Below, in pieces: positions 1 through 11,374 of a stretch of DNA of 23,618 nt (position 1 is its first letter; each line of letters starts with the position of its first letter). The stretch comes from Rhodospirillales bacterium. Its GTDB lineage: Bacteria; Pseudomonadota; Alphaproteobacteria; QKFK01; SZUA-500. The notes beneath the pieces were generated by a model. That model did no database searches. It had not been told where the DNA came from and saw only the letters and a list, made by a program, of their open reading frames with translations. The stretch spans positions 1 to 23,618 of the forward strand of contig QKFK01000142.1 of assembly GCA_003252195.1 (NCBI GenBank). Reading direction: 5' to 3'. The position numbers were made by a program, and so were the translations under genes.

Positions 1-33
1 GAAAAATATCATTTATGACGCAGTAATAACCCA

Positions 34-3826
<3,793 letters not shown>

Positions 3827-3827
<1 letters not shown>

Positions 3828-4657
3828 TAATATTTCATACCTAGCCAAGTATGCTCTTGTTCAACATCATCTTTATTTATAAAAGCATCTTTTTTAACAA
3901 AGTTATATGCCATTTGGTACCAATCACTACCTGGGTAATTATAGCCTAAAACAGATGCAGATTTTTGCGCTTCATCAAACAAACCAATTGCTGTATAGCA
4001 TTCAGTCAAACGATATAAAGCTTCTGGAATATGGGTGGTGACTTGATATTTTTCAACCACAGTTTTAAATCTATTAATCGCAGATAAATATTTTTTACGT
4101 TTTAAATAGAAGCGTCCAACGTCCATCTCTTTTCCAGCCAAGTGATCAATAGTTAGCTCAACTTTAACCCTAGCGTCCCTAGAATATTCACTCTCGGGAA
4201 AACGTCTGATAAGGTTGTTAAAAGCATCCATTGCCTGAGCTGTCATTTCTTGATCACGATACACATCGCTTATTTGCTCATAATAACTCATTCCAAGCAA
4301 ATACATTGCATATGGTACATCTGAGCTAACAGGGTGTATCTCGACATATCTTTTTAGGGTAATTTCAGCATCATCATATTTTTTAGCTTTATAATAAGAA
4401 TAAGCAGACATTAATTGTGATTTTGCAGCCCATGATGAATATGGGTGTTGTTGCTCAACCATATCAAAGGCTTTGCCCGCTGACTTATATTCTTTATCTT
4501 TAAGCTTAGCCATTGCTTCATCATATAATTCAGAAACGCTTTTTTCAACATAATCGTCTTTTTTTACGTTAGAAGAAGCACAAGCTGAAACAAAATTTAT
4601 GCTCAAAGCAACTATCAAGCAACTGACTAACTTTTTATGGAAATTATTTGATAACAT
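3827..4657 (-). CDS. bamD: outer membrane assembly lipoprotein BamD
   Basis: BamD is an essential lipoprotein of the BAM complex, which folds beta-barrel proteins into the outer membrane; it binds substrates and links BamA to the other subunits. The 276-residue product has a lipoprotein signal peptide: a charged start, a hydrophobic stretch about 10-22, and a lipobox ending at C26 (VSAC). TPR-type helical repeats follow, with pairs such as LYDEAMAKLKDKEY and AYSYYKAKKYDDAE. Length and layout match the family. A terminator separates it from lpxC upstream, so it probably has its own promoter in 4658-4760, although I found no convincing -35/-10 pair there. The ribosome binding site is weak (GAAAGA). 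Its stop codon overlaps the recN ATG by one base. Confidence 0.95.
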
Positions 4658-4761
4658 ATATAAATCTTTCGCTATTCTTATAAGCTTTATTGTGGTTTAA
4701 ATTATCAAAATAACTTAGGCAATTCTACTAATAAATGCTTTTTATCAGCTTAAATCCACAT

Positions 4762-4788
4762 AAAAAAAGCCCCAATAAAAATCGGGGC
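4762..4788 (-). terminator. Rho-independent terminator of lpxC
   Basis: The arms GCCCC (4769-4773) and GGGGC (4784-4788) flank a 10-nt interior in which two more A-T pairs can form beyond a mismatch. On the minus strand the hairpin is followed by seven T residues (4762-4768). It lies 29 nt after the lpxC stop and before bamD. On the plus strand only four T residues follow, so it works mainly for lpxC. Confidence 0.85.
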
Positions 4789-4817
4789 AGTTTTCAAGCT
4801 CTTGTCTAACGAGAGAT

Positions 4818-5762
4818 TTATGCATTTGCGACTTTTAATTCGCTTGTTTTTTCTTCTTTAGAAACGATGAGCATATCTTCTGTCAAATCAACAATCTCAA
4901 ATGCATCTTTATCAGCAAACATCTTTTCTAACAAAATTGATGTATGAGCGTGACCTGAACGTAAACCATAAAAAGCACCTATCAATGTATGACCAGCTAG
5001 GTATAAATCACCAACTGCATCTAATGTTTTGTGGCGCACAAATTCATTTTCATAACGAAGACCATCGTCATTTACAATTCCATCTTCATCAACCAATATT
5101 GCGTTTTCTAAAGAACCGCCTCTAGCAAGTCCGATTGAACGCAAATATTCAATCTCTCTTCTAAATCCAAATGTTCTAGCCTTACTAATTTCTGACTTAA
5201 AGTTTTTAGAATTTAGTTCTAATGAGTAAGTTTGTTTGCCAATAGAAGCATGTGGGAAATCAATCTCAAAGTTAACTTCTAAACCGCTTTTAGCAGGAGA
5301 CAAAGTTACAGAACAACCTTTCTCGTCTAAATAACCAATTTCTTTTAATACGCGAATAGCTTTTTTAGGAGCATCTTGTTCTTGCAAGCCAACAGCCTCA
5401 ATCAAAAACACGAATTGTGTTGCACTACCATCTAAAACAGGTACTTCACCACCATTAAGCTCAACTTCAACATTATCCACTCCACAAGCGTGGAAAGCAG
5501 CCATAATATGCTCAACTGTGCTAACGTTAACACCGTTACCATCACCAATACATGAGCATAATTTGGTATCTACAATACTTGAAACATGACCTTTAAGAGC
5601 AACACCACCACCAGCGATATCAACTCTGCGGAATGTAACACCTGTATTAACATCAGCAGGCTTCATTCTAACTTGAATTTTTTTACCAGAATGCACACCT
5701 ACGCCAACGAAACAAATTTCGCTTTTCAATGTCTTTTGCATTACTAGGTTATTATCGGCCAT
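4818..5762 (-). CDS. lpxC: UDP-3-O-acyl-N-acetylglucosamine deacetylase LpxC
   Basis: LpxC is the zinc enzyme that catalyses the committed step of lipid A synthesis, removing acetate from UDP-3-O-acyl-GlcNAc in the cytoplasm. All catalytic elements are present in 314 residues: zinc ligands H85 (TVEHIMAA), H244 and D248 (RHKTLDAVGDL), the base E84, and H271 in SGHAHT matching the E. coli general acid. The ATG has an AAGG Shine-Dalgarno sequence eight bases upstream, and this lies in the 3' arm of an 11-bp inverted repeat (see that entry). The C-terminus ends in small nonpolar residues (KVANA). E. coli LpxC has a comparable nonpolar tail that serves as a protease degron; whether this one does is inference. 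Terminators on both sides make it a single-gene unit between the dcw operon and bamD. Confidence 0.97.
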   Translation of the reverse strand: MADNNLVMQKTLKSEICFVGVGVHSGKKIQVRMKPADVNTGVTFRRVDIAGGGVALKGHVSSIVDTKLCSCIGDGNGVNVSTVEHIMAAFHACGVDNVEVELNGGEVPVLDGSATQFVFLIEAVGLQEQDAPKKAIRVLKEIGYLDEKGCSVTLSPAKSGLEVNFEIDFPHASIGKQTYSLELNSKNFKSEISKARTFGFRREIEYLRSIGLARGGSLENAILVDEDGIVNDDGLRYENEFVRHKTLDAVGDLYLAGHTLIGAFYGLRSGHAHTSILLEKMFADKDAFEIVDLTEDMLIVSKEEKTSELKVANA

Positions 5763-5768
5763 TTTTCT

Positions 5769-5805
5769 TACCTTAAAAATTTTCTTCTCTACTGTTTTTA
5801 AGGTA
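5769..5805 (-). promoter_or_regulatory. inverted repeat in the lpxC leader covering its ribosome binding site
   Basis: TACCTTAAAAA (5769-5779) and TTTTTAAGGTA (5795-5805) are perfect 11-bp complements around a 15-nt spacer. In the lpxC mRNA they can form a stem of two G-C and nine A-U pairs. Its 3' arm contains the AAGG Shine-Dalgarno, eight bases before the ATG. A weak AU-rich stem over a ribosome binding site could limit translation and open with temperature or with a bound factor. The repeat is seen directly; the regulatory role is inference. Confidence 0.6.
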
Positions 5806-5848
5806 GCAAGCTTTTGTCAAACATTCAAATCAAGCTTTATTTCATAAT

Positions 5849-5877
5849 GTTACAGTATTTGTTGCAATTACTGTAAC
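5849..5877. promoter_or_regulatory. 29-bp dyad upstream of lpxC, possible operator
   Basis: GTTACAGTA (5849-5857) and TACTGTAAC (5869-5877) are perfect 9-bp inverted repeats with an 11-nt spacer. The dyad sits 87-115 bases upstream of the lpxC ATG. There is no run of T beside it, so it is not a terminator. The form would suit a dimeric repressor or activator, but I do not recognise the regulator. Confidence 0.4.
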
Positions 5878-6135
5878 TTTGACCGCAAGTTACTTAAATC
5901 TTATCTCTCAAAAAGAGACATTCACATATTTTATATACTTTCACCTGATTGGTAGTACCTGCATCAATAATTATACACCATTAGTCGCCCTGTTAGCCAC
6001 ACAGCCAATACAGCCCTTTGATACATTGCCTTAACAGATAGATAGCATTATTTTTCTTCTATAAACTTACTGAGATAGCGTTAGCAGTTGCTAGCGTTGT
6101 GTTCACCAACCCATTCACCCAAAGAATCTCGAATA

Positions 6136-6204
6136 GACTGGACTGGACTGGACTGGGCAAGACTAGACAGTACTTGGCGGGACTGAACTGAGCGGGCTGG
6201 ACGG
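6136..6204. repeat. degenerate tandem repeat of the pentamer GACTG
   Basis: Four exact copies of GACTG run from 6136 to 6155. The same 5-nt register then continues in decayed units (GGCAA, GACTA, GACAG, TACTT, GGCGG, GACTG, AACTG, AGCGG, GCTGG) to about 6204. The tract is G-rich on the plus strand and far richer in G+C than its surroundings. It lies in noncoding DNA downstream of the ftsZ terminator. This looks like a simple-sequence repeat grown by replication slippage. Confidence 0.7.
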
Positions 6205-6266
6205 TACCATGCTAAAATACTAACTCCACCTACTTAACCAAACCACGAATGTTATGCCCAAAGCAC

Positions 6267-6295
6267 AAAAAAGCCCCGAAAAATCGGGGCATTTT
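6267..6295 (-). terminator. Rho-independent terminator ending the dcw operon
   Basis: A perfect 7-bp stem, GCCCCGA (6273-6279) with TCGGGGC (6284-6290), closes an AAAA loop. Six A residues lie to its left (6267-6272), read as a T-run on the minus strand, and five T residues follow to its right. It could terminate in both directions. It lies 22 nt after the ftsZ stop and marks the end of the mraZ-to-ftsZ unit. Confidence 0.92.
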
Positions 6296-6311
6296 TGTTT
6301 AATACATTTAC

Positions 6312-8039
6312 CTAGTCGCCATTTCTTAGAAATGCGGGAATATCCATATCTGCATTATCATAAGTGCCATTTTTAGGAGCGGTTGTTGCAGTGCCTTTTT
6401 CGGCAGCTTTTCTCTCCATAAATTTCTTACGATATAAAGATAGACCTGTTACAGTTGATAAAAACTTACGAGGCTCTTCTTTTTCTTCTACCATAGCTTC
6501 AGTTTCAACAATTTCTTCTTCAATTGTTTCAACTTTAACATCTAAAATATCATCACCAGCAGTTTGTGCAGGAGCTGGAATAAAGGCTTCTTCGCTTATC
6601 GCCGATATTGAAGCAGGTGCAGCACTAGCCCTTACTTCGGCAGGAGCGTCAACATGCTTATGCTCACTAACGTGATGAGATGTTTCTTCAGCTACTACCT
6701 CGGCTTTAGAAAAAAGGTCTGAATCTTCTTCCTTTTTCTGTTCTGCAAAGAATTTTGTTGCATGTGGCATTGAAGGAATTACCTCAGATGTTTTTGGCAT
6801 TTCGCTTATATGCTCTGTTGCAATAATCTCCACAGCTTCGTCTTCAATATCATCTTCTATTTCTTCATCATATTCTTCAATAAAGCTTTGTTCTTCTACG
6901 TCATCTTCTTCTGAAGCAAAATCATCTTCTATTATTGTTTCAATATGAGATTTAATTTCAATACCTTGATATGGGCTTTCTACAGCCTCTTCTTCGGCAA
7001 TAACTTCTGGCTCAACCTCTGGAGCTTTATCTTGAGTTATAATTTTACGAGGCTCTGGTCTAATTGATGTTGCATCAATACCAGTTGCCACAACTGAAAC
7101 CCTAATTTTTCCGTTTAATTCTTCGTTCAAGCATGAACCAAAAATAATATTGGCATCTGGGCCAACTTCTTCACCAATAAAGTCAGTTGCATCATTAACT
7201 TCAAACAAAGACAAGTCTCTGCCACCAGTAATGTTAATAAGAATTTTTTCTGCGCCTCTGATGGTTGATGTATCAAGAAGTGGGTTAGATATAGCTGCCA
7301 TCGCAGCTTTTTTAGCTCTATCTTCGCCTTCTGCCTCACCCGTACCCATAATCGCTTTACCCATACCTTCCATAACAGTATGAACATCGGCGAAGTCTAG
7401 ATTAATAAGACCTGGTTGGATAATAAGGTCAGTTACGCTTCTAACACCTGAGTGTAAAACTTGATCTGCAAGCTCAAAAGCTTGAGTAAATGTTGTATCT
7501 TTATTGGCAATATAAAATAAATTTTGGTTTGGAATAACAATTATTGTGTCAACGTTTTTAGAAAGCTCTTCGATACCTTTTTCAGCAAGCTCCATACGTT
7601 TTTTACCTTCAAATTGGAATGGCTTTGTAACCACACCTACGGTTAGGATACCGCGCTCTCTGGCATTTTTTGCAATAACAGGAGCAGCACCTGTACCAGT
7701 TCCGCCGCCCATACCAGCGGTAATAAACACCATGTTAGAACCTTCAAGATGTCCCATAACCTCTTCAATAGCTTCTTCGGCCGCAGCTTTACCAACTTCT
7801 GGACGAGCACCAGCTCCAAGCCCTTGAGTTGTTACAGCACCGAGCTGAATTCTTCTATCTGTTTTTGAGCGCTCCAATGCCTGAGCATCAGTGTTAGCAA
7901 CGATAAATTCTACGCCCTCAAGCTTAGCTTCTATCATGTTATTAACAGCGTTTCCGCCTGCTCCACCAACTCCAATAACTGAAATACGAGGTTTCAATTG
8001 AGTTGTTTTCTGTTCTGGTATTCCTAAATTTATTGCCAT
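6312..8039 (-). CDS. ftsZ: cell division GTPase FtsZ
   Basis: FtsZ is the tubulin-like GTPase that forms the cytokinetic ring. I start it at the ATG at 8039, which has GGAG six bases upstream. An in-frame ATG at 8075 would add 12 residues but has no ribosome binding site. The 575-residue protein has the nucleotide-binding N-domain with the tubulin signature GGGTGTG (111-117) and the T7 synergy loop NLDFADV (213-219). The globular core ends near residue 330. About 230 residues of very acidic, Glu/Asp-rich linker follow, then the conserved C-terminal peptide [12 protein letters not shown] (564-575), which binds FtsA and other partners. A long linker is common in alphaproteobacterial FtsZ. A 204-nt gap upstream could hold a separate ftsZ promoter, but I see no clear one. 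Confidence 0.97.
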   Translation of the reverse strand: MAINLGIPEQKTTQLKPRISVIGVGGAGGNAVNNMIEAKLEGVEFIVANTDAQALERSKTDRRIQLGAVTTQGLGAGARPEVGKAAAEEAIEEVMGHLEGSNMVFITAGMGGGTGTGAAPVIAKNARERGILTVGVVTKPFQFEGKKRMELAEKGIEELSKNVDTIIVIPNQNLFYIANKDTTFTQAFELADQVLHSGVRSVTDLIIQPGLINLDFADVHTVMEGMGKAIMGTGEAEGEDRAKKAAMAAISNPLLDTSTIRGAEKILINITGGRDLSLFEVNDATDFIGEEVGPDANIIFGSCLNEELNGKIRVSVVATGIDATSIRPEPRKIITQDKAPEVEPEVIAEEEAVESPYQGIEIKSHIETIIEDDFASEEDDVEEQSFIEEYDEEIEDDIEDEAVEIIATEHISEMPKTSEVIPSMPHATKFFAEQKKEEDSDLFSKAEVVAEETSHHVSEHKHVDAPAEVRASAAPASISAISEEAFIPAPAQTAGDDILDVKVETIEEEIVETEAMVEEKEEPRKFLSTVTGLSLYRKKFMERKAAEKGTATTAPKNGTYDNADMDIPAFLRNGD

Positions 8040-8243
8040 CGGGTTCTCCACATAGGTATCTGCTTTATCCAACATGCCACAGCGATTCGCAAAACAATTA
8101 CGGTTCTATCCGCTTTCTGCATCTAGCAATCCACATCACCAAAGACTGCTAATTCGCTATAAAAAAGACTTTCTATCTTATATATTAAGTTTATTACCGA
8201 GTAGTTACTTTTTCGTTATCAAAGCTAGTTTTTATATAAAATT

Positions 8244-9506
8244 TTAAAAATTTTGTATAAGCCACTGCTTAACTCTACCCCAAGTAGTAGCCTCTCTATT
8301 TTCTAACCTAGACAAGCTTTGTTGCTCTGATGTAGTTACGGCTTCTTTATCGGTCATGGCATATTTAACTAACCCTGCACAAGTCGCAAAAGCTGGGTCA
8401 TTTATTATATTTGCAGGCCCTTCTAGATTCTGTGCTCTACCGAGTCTTACCTGCCTACCAAGAATGATACCAGCTACTTCACGAATTCCTTGTAATTGGC
8501 TTGCACCGCCAGTTAGAACAATACGGTTACTTGCCATTTTATACATGCCAGTGCTTTCTAAATGATCATGCACCATTTCCAAAGTTTCTCTAATGCGTGG
8601 CGCTATAATGTTTATTAATTCTGCACGGGGCAGATATTTAATATTCATATCATCTTCTTCACCAACTGGGTGCACAGCTATAGTCTCTTCATTATCTTTT
8701 GGAGACGGAAAAGCACAACCCTCAATAGTTTTTAATCTTTCTGCATTGGTTATAGAAGTTGTCAAACCCCATGCAATATCGTTCGTAACATGGGTTCCGC
8801 CAACTGGAATCGAAGCAGTATGAATAATATTGCCTCTTTGCACTACAGCAATATCAGTAGTTCCACCACCCATATCGACTACAATTGAGCCAATTTCTTT
8901 TTCATCATCAACCAAACATGAAAGAGCCGATGCATAAGGCGATGCCACCTTCTTATTAATATTTAAATTGTTATTTTTCATAACAGCTTCAATATTTTTA
9001 ATAGATCCTGCTGAGTTTTTTACGACATGCAATTCAATTGCTAACTTTTCGCCAAACATTCCACGAGGGTCTTTAACGCTTTCTTCGCCATCAACACTAT
9101 ATCCAGTTGGAATACAGTGGATTACATTGCCATCTGTAGCGCTTAGTTTATATACGCTTTTTTCAATAACTTTGTTAATCTCGCTTTCCGAAATTGCCTT
9201 GCTTCCTAAAGATATTTCTGAAGTTACCAATTCAGAAATCAGCTTTGAGCCAGATGTATTTATATATACTTTTTCAACACATGTGCGCGATTTATTTTCA
9301 GCGTCTAAAATCGCATCATATATAGCCTGTTGAGCTTCGTTTATATCTGAGATAATTCCGTTTTTAATACCTTTTGATGATATATAACCAACACCAACTA
9401 CTTTAGCTGTGCCATCATCATTAGGTGAAGCAACCATGCAACATATTTTACTTGAGCCAATATCTAGAGCAGAAATAAGATTATTTTTATTAATTGGGGC
9501 AGCCAT
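8244..9506 (-). CDS. ftsA: cell division protein FtsA
   Basis: FtsA is an actin-like ATPase that anchors FtsZ filaments to the inner membrane and recruits later division proteins. The 420-residue product has the actin-fold phosphate-1 motif (LDIGSSKI, 14-21), the phosphate-2 motif (VVDMGGGTTDIAVV), the adenosine motif (VLTGGASQL) and the SHS2/1C domain between them (about 84-170). The last dozen residues, WGRVKQWLIQNF, fit the amphipathic helix that binds membrane. Length is normal for the family. The start has AGAGG five bases upstream and lies 16 nt after the ftsQ stop, consistent with co-transcription. ftsZ follows after 204 nt. Confidence 0.97.
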   Translation of the reverse strand: MAAPINKNNLISALDIGSSKICCMVASPNDDGTAKVVGVGYISSKGIKNGIISDINEAQQAIYDAILDAENKSRTCVEKVYINTSGSKLISELVTSEISLGSKAISESEINKVIEKSVYKLSATDGNVIHCIPTGYSVDGEESVKDPRGMFGEKLAIELHVVKNSAGSIKNIEAVMKNNNLNINKKVASPYASALSCLVDDEKEIGSIVVDMGGGTTDIAVVQRGNIIHTASIPVGGTHVTNDIAWGLTTSITNAERLKTIEGCAFPSPKDNEETIAVHPVGEEDDMNIKYLPRAELINIIAPRIRETLEMVHDHLESTGMYKMASNRIVLTGGASQLQGIREVAGIILGRQVRLGRAQNLEGPANIINDPAFATCAGLVKYAMTDKEAVTTSEQQSLSRLENREATTWGRVKQWLIQNF

Positions 9507-9522
9507 TTTTACCTCTATGACC

Positions 9523-10398
9523 TTAAGCTTTTTGTTCAGGCATTAATTTAATTTTTTCGCGGATTTCTCTGTGTAATTTATTCTTAGCATTTGATTGGGC
9601 TGGTATAACCACCAGCTTGTCGCTATAACGCATGTCCACAGATTCTATTCTTCTTTCTAGCAAGTTTTTTTCTTTATCATAGAAAGCCAATTTTCTCCAT
9701 GCGTCTTCCATATTTTTATCTGGCAATTTAACCGTTATTCCTGTTTTGATATCGTCCATTATTAAATCCCAACGACGACTGCTTATCATAATAGCAGCCT
9801 TTACTCTAGATGCCATTGCAGGTTCATTTTTCAAAACAGTAAATAGCTTTGAAGCCATATCTGGAGCTTTTTCACCCACCACCACAGGCAAACCAGAAAG
9901 ATTTTTTACAGATGCTTCTATAATATCACCATCTTTATCAATCGGGGCAAATTTGCCTTTGTTCTGCCATATAGCGACAGGTTCTTTTTCTTTTATAACT
10001 AGATGAATAACCCCTGGTAAATTTCTTCTAACAGAAACACTTTTAACCCAAGGTAATTTAGCAACTCTATCCCGCATATTCTCTAAACTAATTGCAAAAA
10101 TAGGCTCGCCTCTTTTTACTTTAACGGCTTTTCTTAAACTTTTTATATCTGTGCGATATCTTCCTTGAACAACAACTTGTTCTAGGCGCATTCCGCTCTC
10201 ACTGCTACTTTTATAAAAAGCCTGCAATGAATTATCAATAGCTTTAGATACTTGATTAGTTTTAATAACCCATGTAATACCACCAGCAATTAACGCTGTT
10301 GATATAAATATAGAAATCCCCATTAGCCTATAAACCCATGGAGACAATGGTCTTTGTGGAATCACTTCCTCAATATCTTCTTCTATATCTTCTACCAT
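9523..10398 (-). CDS. ftsQ: cell division protein FtsQ
   Basis: FtsQ is a bitopic inner-membrane protein that joins FtsL (and FtsB) to the divisome and helps control septal peptidoglycan synthesis. In 291 residues there is an acidic cytoplasmic N-terminus (1-20), one membrane segment (about 25-46) and a periplasmic POTRA domain (about 70-139: strand LEQVVVQGRYRT, then the LPWVKSVSVRRNLPGVIHLVI region). The C-terminal FtsQ domain follows. The order murB-ftsQ-ftsA supports the call. In most alphaproteobacteria ddl lies between murB and ftsQ; here the gap is only 19 nt and ddl is absent. Confidence 0.95.
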   Translation of the reverse strand: MVEDIEEDIEEVIPQRPLSPWVYRLMGISIFISTALIAGGITWVIKTNQVSKAIDNSLQAFYKSSSESGMRLEQVVVQGRYRTDIKSLRKAVKVKRGEPIFAISLENMRDRVAKLPWVKSVSVRRNLPGVIHLVIKEKEPVAIWQNKGKFAPIDKDGDIIEASVKNLSGLPVVVGEKAPDMASKLFTVLKNEPAMASRVKAAIMISSRRWDLIMDDIKTGITVKLPDKNMEDAWRKLAFYDKEKNLLERRIESVDMRYSDKLVVIPAQSNAKNKLHREIREKIKLMPEQKA

Positions 10399-10417
10399 TA
10401 CCTTTATCTAAAAGAGA

Positions 10418-11362
10418 CTAATATCTGCCACCAAAAGAACTGTCTTTTTCTGTTTTAACACCGATTCTTCTGACTTCCCATTCTAAATCAATAGATGTCG
10501 CCTCTTTTACTCTCCTTCTAACTTCTTCACCAAGTGTTTCAATATCATTTGCGGTTGCATCACCAACATTGACTATAAAGTTGCAATGTTTTTCAGAAAT
10601 CATTGCTCCTCCAACCCTTAAGCCACGACAACCAGCTCTTTCTATAAGCTTCCATGCCTGTAATCCTTCAGGATTTTTGAAGGTAGAACCCGCTGTTTTT
10701 GCTTTTAACGGCTGAGCGGTTTCTCTTTTTTCCTTATAATCATTCATCTTCTTTTTAATGATAGCAGGATCTTCTTTATAACCTCTTAATATTGCACTGG
10801 TAATTATCCAGTCATTAGGAATTAAACTTGAACGATAGGCCAAACGCAACTCATCTGCATCTAACTCATAACGGTTTCCAGAACCATCTATAATTATAGC
10901 CTTAACTAAAACATCTTTAATTTCTCGGCTAAAACTACCAGCGTTCATCTTAATAGCACCACCGATAGTGCCAGGAATACCCCCCAAAAATTCAAAACCA
11001 CCTAAACCTTCACGCAAGGCAACTTTAGCAATTTTTGTATCTAAACATGCAGCGCCACAGTGAATTAAATCACCATCAACTCGAACAGAAGCAAACGGAG
11101 GACCTAAACGAATCACAACTCCAGGGATACCACCATCTCTAACTAACAAATTTGAGCCAACACCAACTAATGTTACATGCACATTATATGGTTTACCGAT
11201 TAAAAATCTTTGCAAATCAAGTTCATCATTAGGGCGATACAAAACCTCTGCAGGGCCACCAACACCAAACCATGTCAAATCACTCATAGGCACATCTTCA
11301 ACATATGAGCCTTCAACTTTAGGGAGCATATCTATTAAAGAACCTTTTTTTCCAAAAAACAT
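10418..11362 (-). CDS. murB: UDP-N-acetylenolpyruvoylglucosamine reductase MurB
   Basis: MurB is the FAD enzyme that uses NADPH to reduce UDP-GlcNAc-enolpyruvate to UDP-MurNAc in the cytoplasm. In the 314-residue product the FAD-binding fold shows GVGSNLLVRDGG (67-78) and GGIPGTIGGAIKMNAG (127-142). The active site shows R177 in AYRSS, the proton-donating serine S226 in GSTFKNP, and a glutamate near the C-terminus (E294 or E296 in LEWEVRRIG). The ATG has a good AGGGAGA ribosome binding site. Only 12 nt separate it from murC. Confidence 0.96.
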   Translation of the reverse strand: MFFGKKGSLIDMLPKVEGSYVEDVPMSDLTWFGVGGPAEVLYRPNDELDLQRFLIGKPYNVHVTLVGVGSNLLVRDGGIPGVVIRLGPPFASVRVDGDLIHCGAACLDTKIAKVALREGLGGFEFLGGIPGTIGGAIKMNAGSFSREIKDVLVKAIIIDGSGNRYELDADELRLAYRSSLIPNDWIITSAILRGYKEDPAIIKKKMNDYKEKRETAQPLKAKTAGSTFKNPEGLQAWKLIERAGCRGLRVGGAMISEKHCNFIVNVGDATANDIETLGEEVRRRVKEATSIDLEWEVRRIGVKTEKDSSFGGRY

Positions 11363-11374
11363 AACTAATTCTCC

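Larger units (their letters stand above)
5763..6311. other. gene-free region between ftsZ and lpxC
   Basis: This 549-nt stretch has no plausible gene on either strand. From right to left it holds the ftsZ terminator, a degenerate GACTG pentamer repeat, about 230 nt without a recognised feature, a 29-bp dyad, and the lpxC leader hairpin. A perfect TTGACA hexamer on the minus strand (5815-5820) could be a -35 for lpxC, but no good -10 follows at normal spacing. The lpxC promoter is therefore unplaced, although the terminators on both sides imply one lies here. Confidence 0.7.

Noticed and set aside
5815..5820. TTGACA as the -35 of an lpxC promoter.
   Set aside because: The hexamer is perfect, but no reasonable -10 lies 16-18 nt downstream; that position holds the leader hairpin arm.
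6136..6204. A CRISPR-like or transposon-end repeat.
   Set aside because: The unit is only 5 nt with no spacers, no terminal inverted repeats and no transposase nearby.
8040..8075. An upstream in-frame ATG for ftsZ at 8075.
   Set aside because: It has no ribosome binding site, and the ATG at 8039 has GGAG at ideal spacing; the extra 12 residues do not look like FtsZ.
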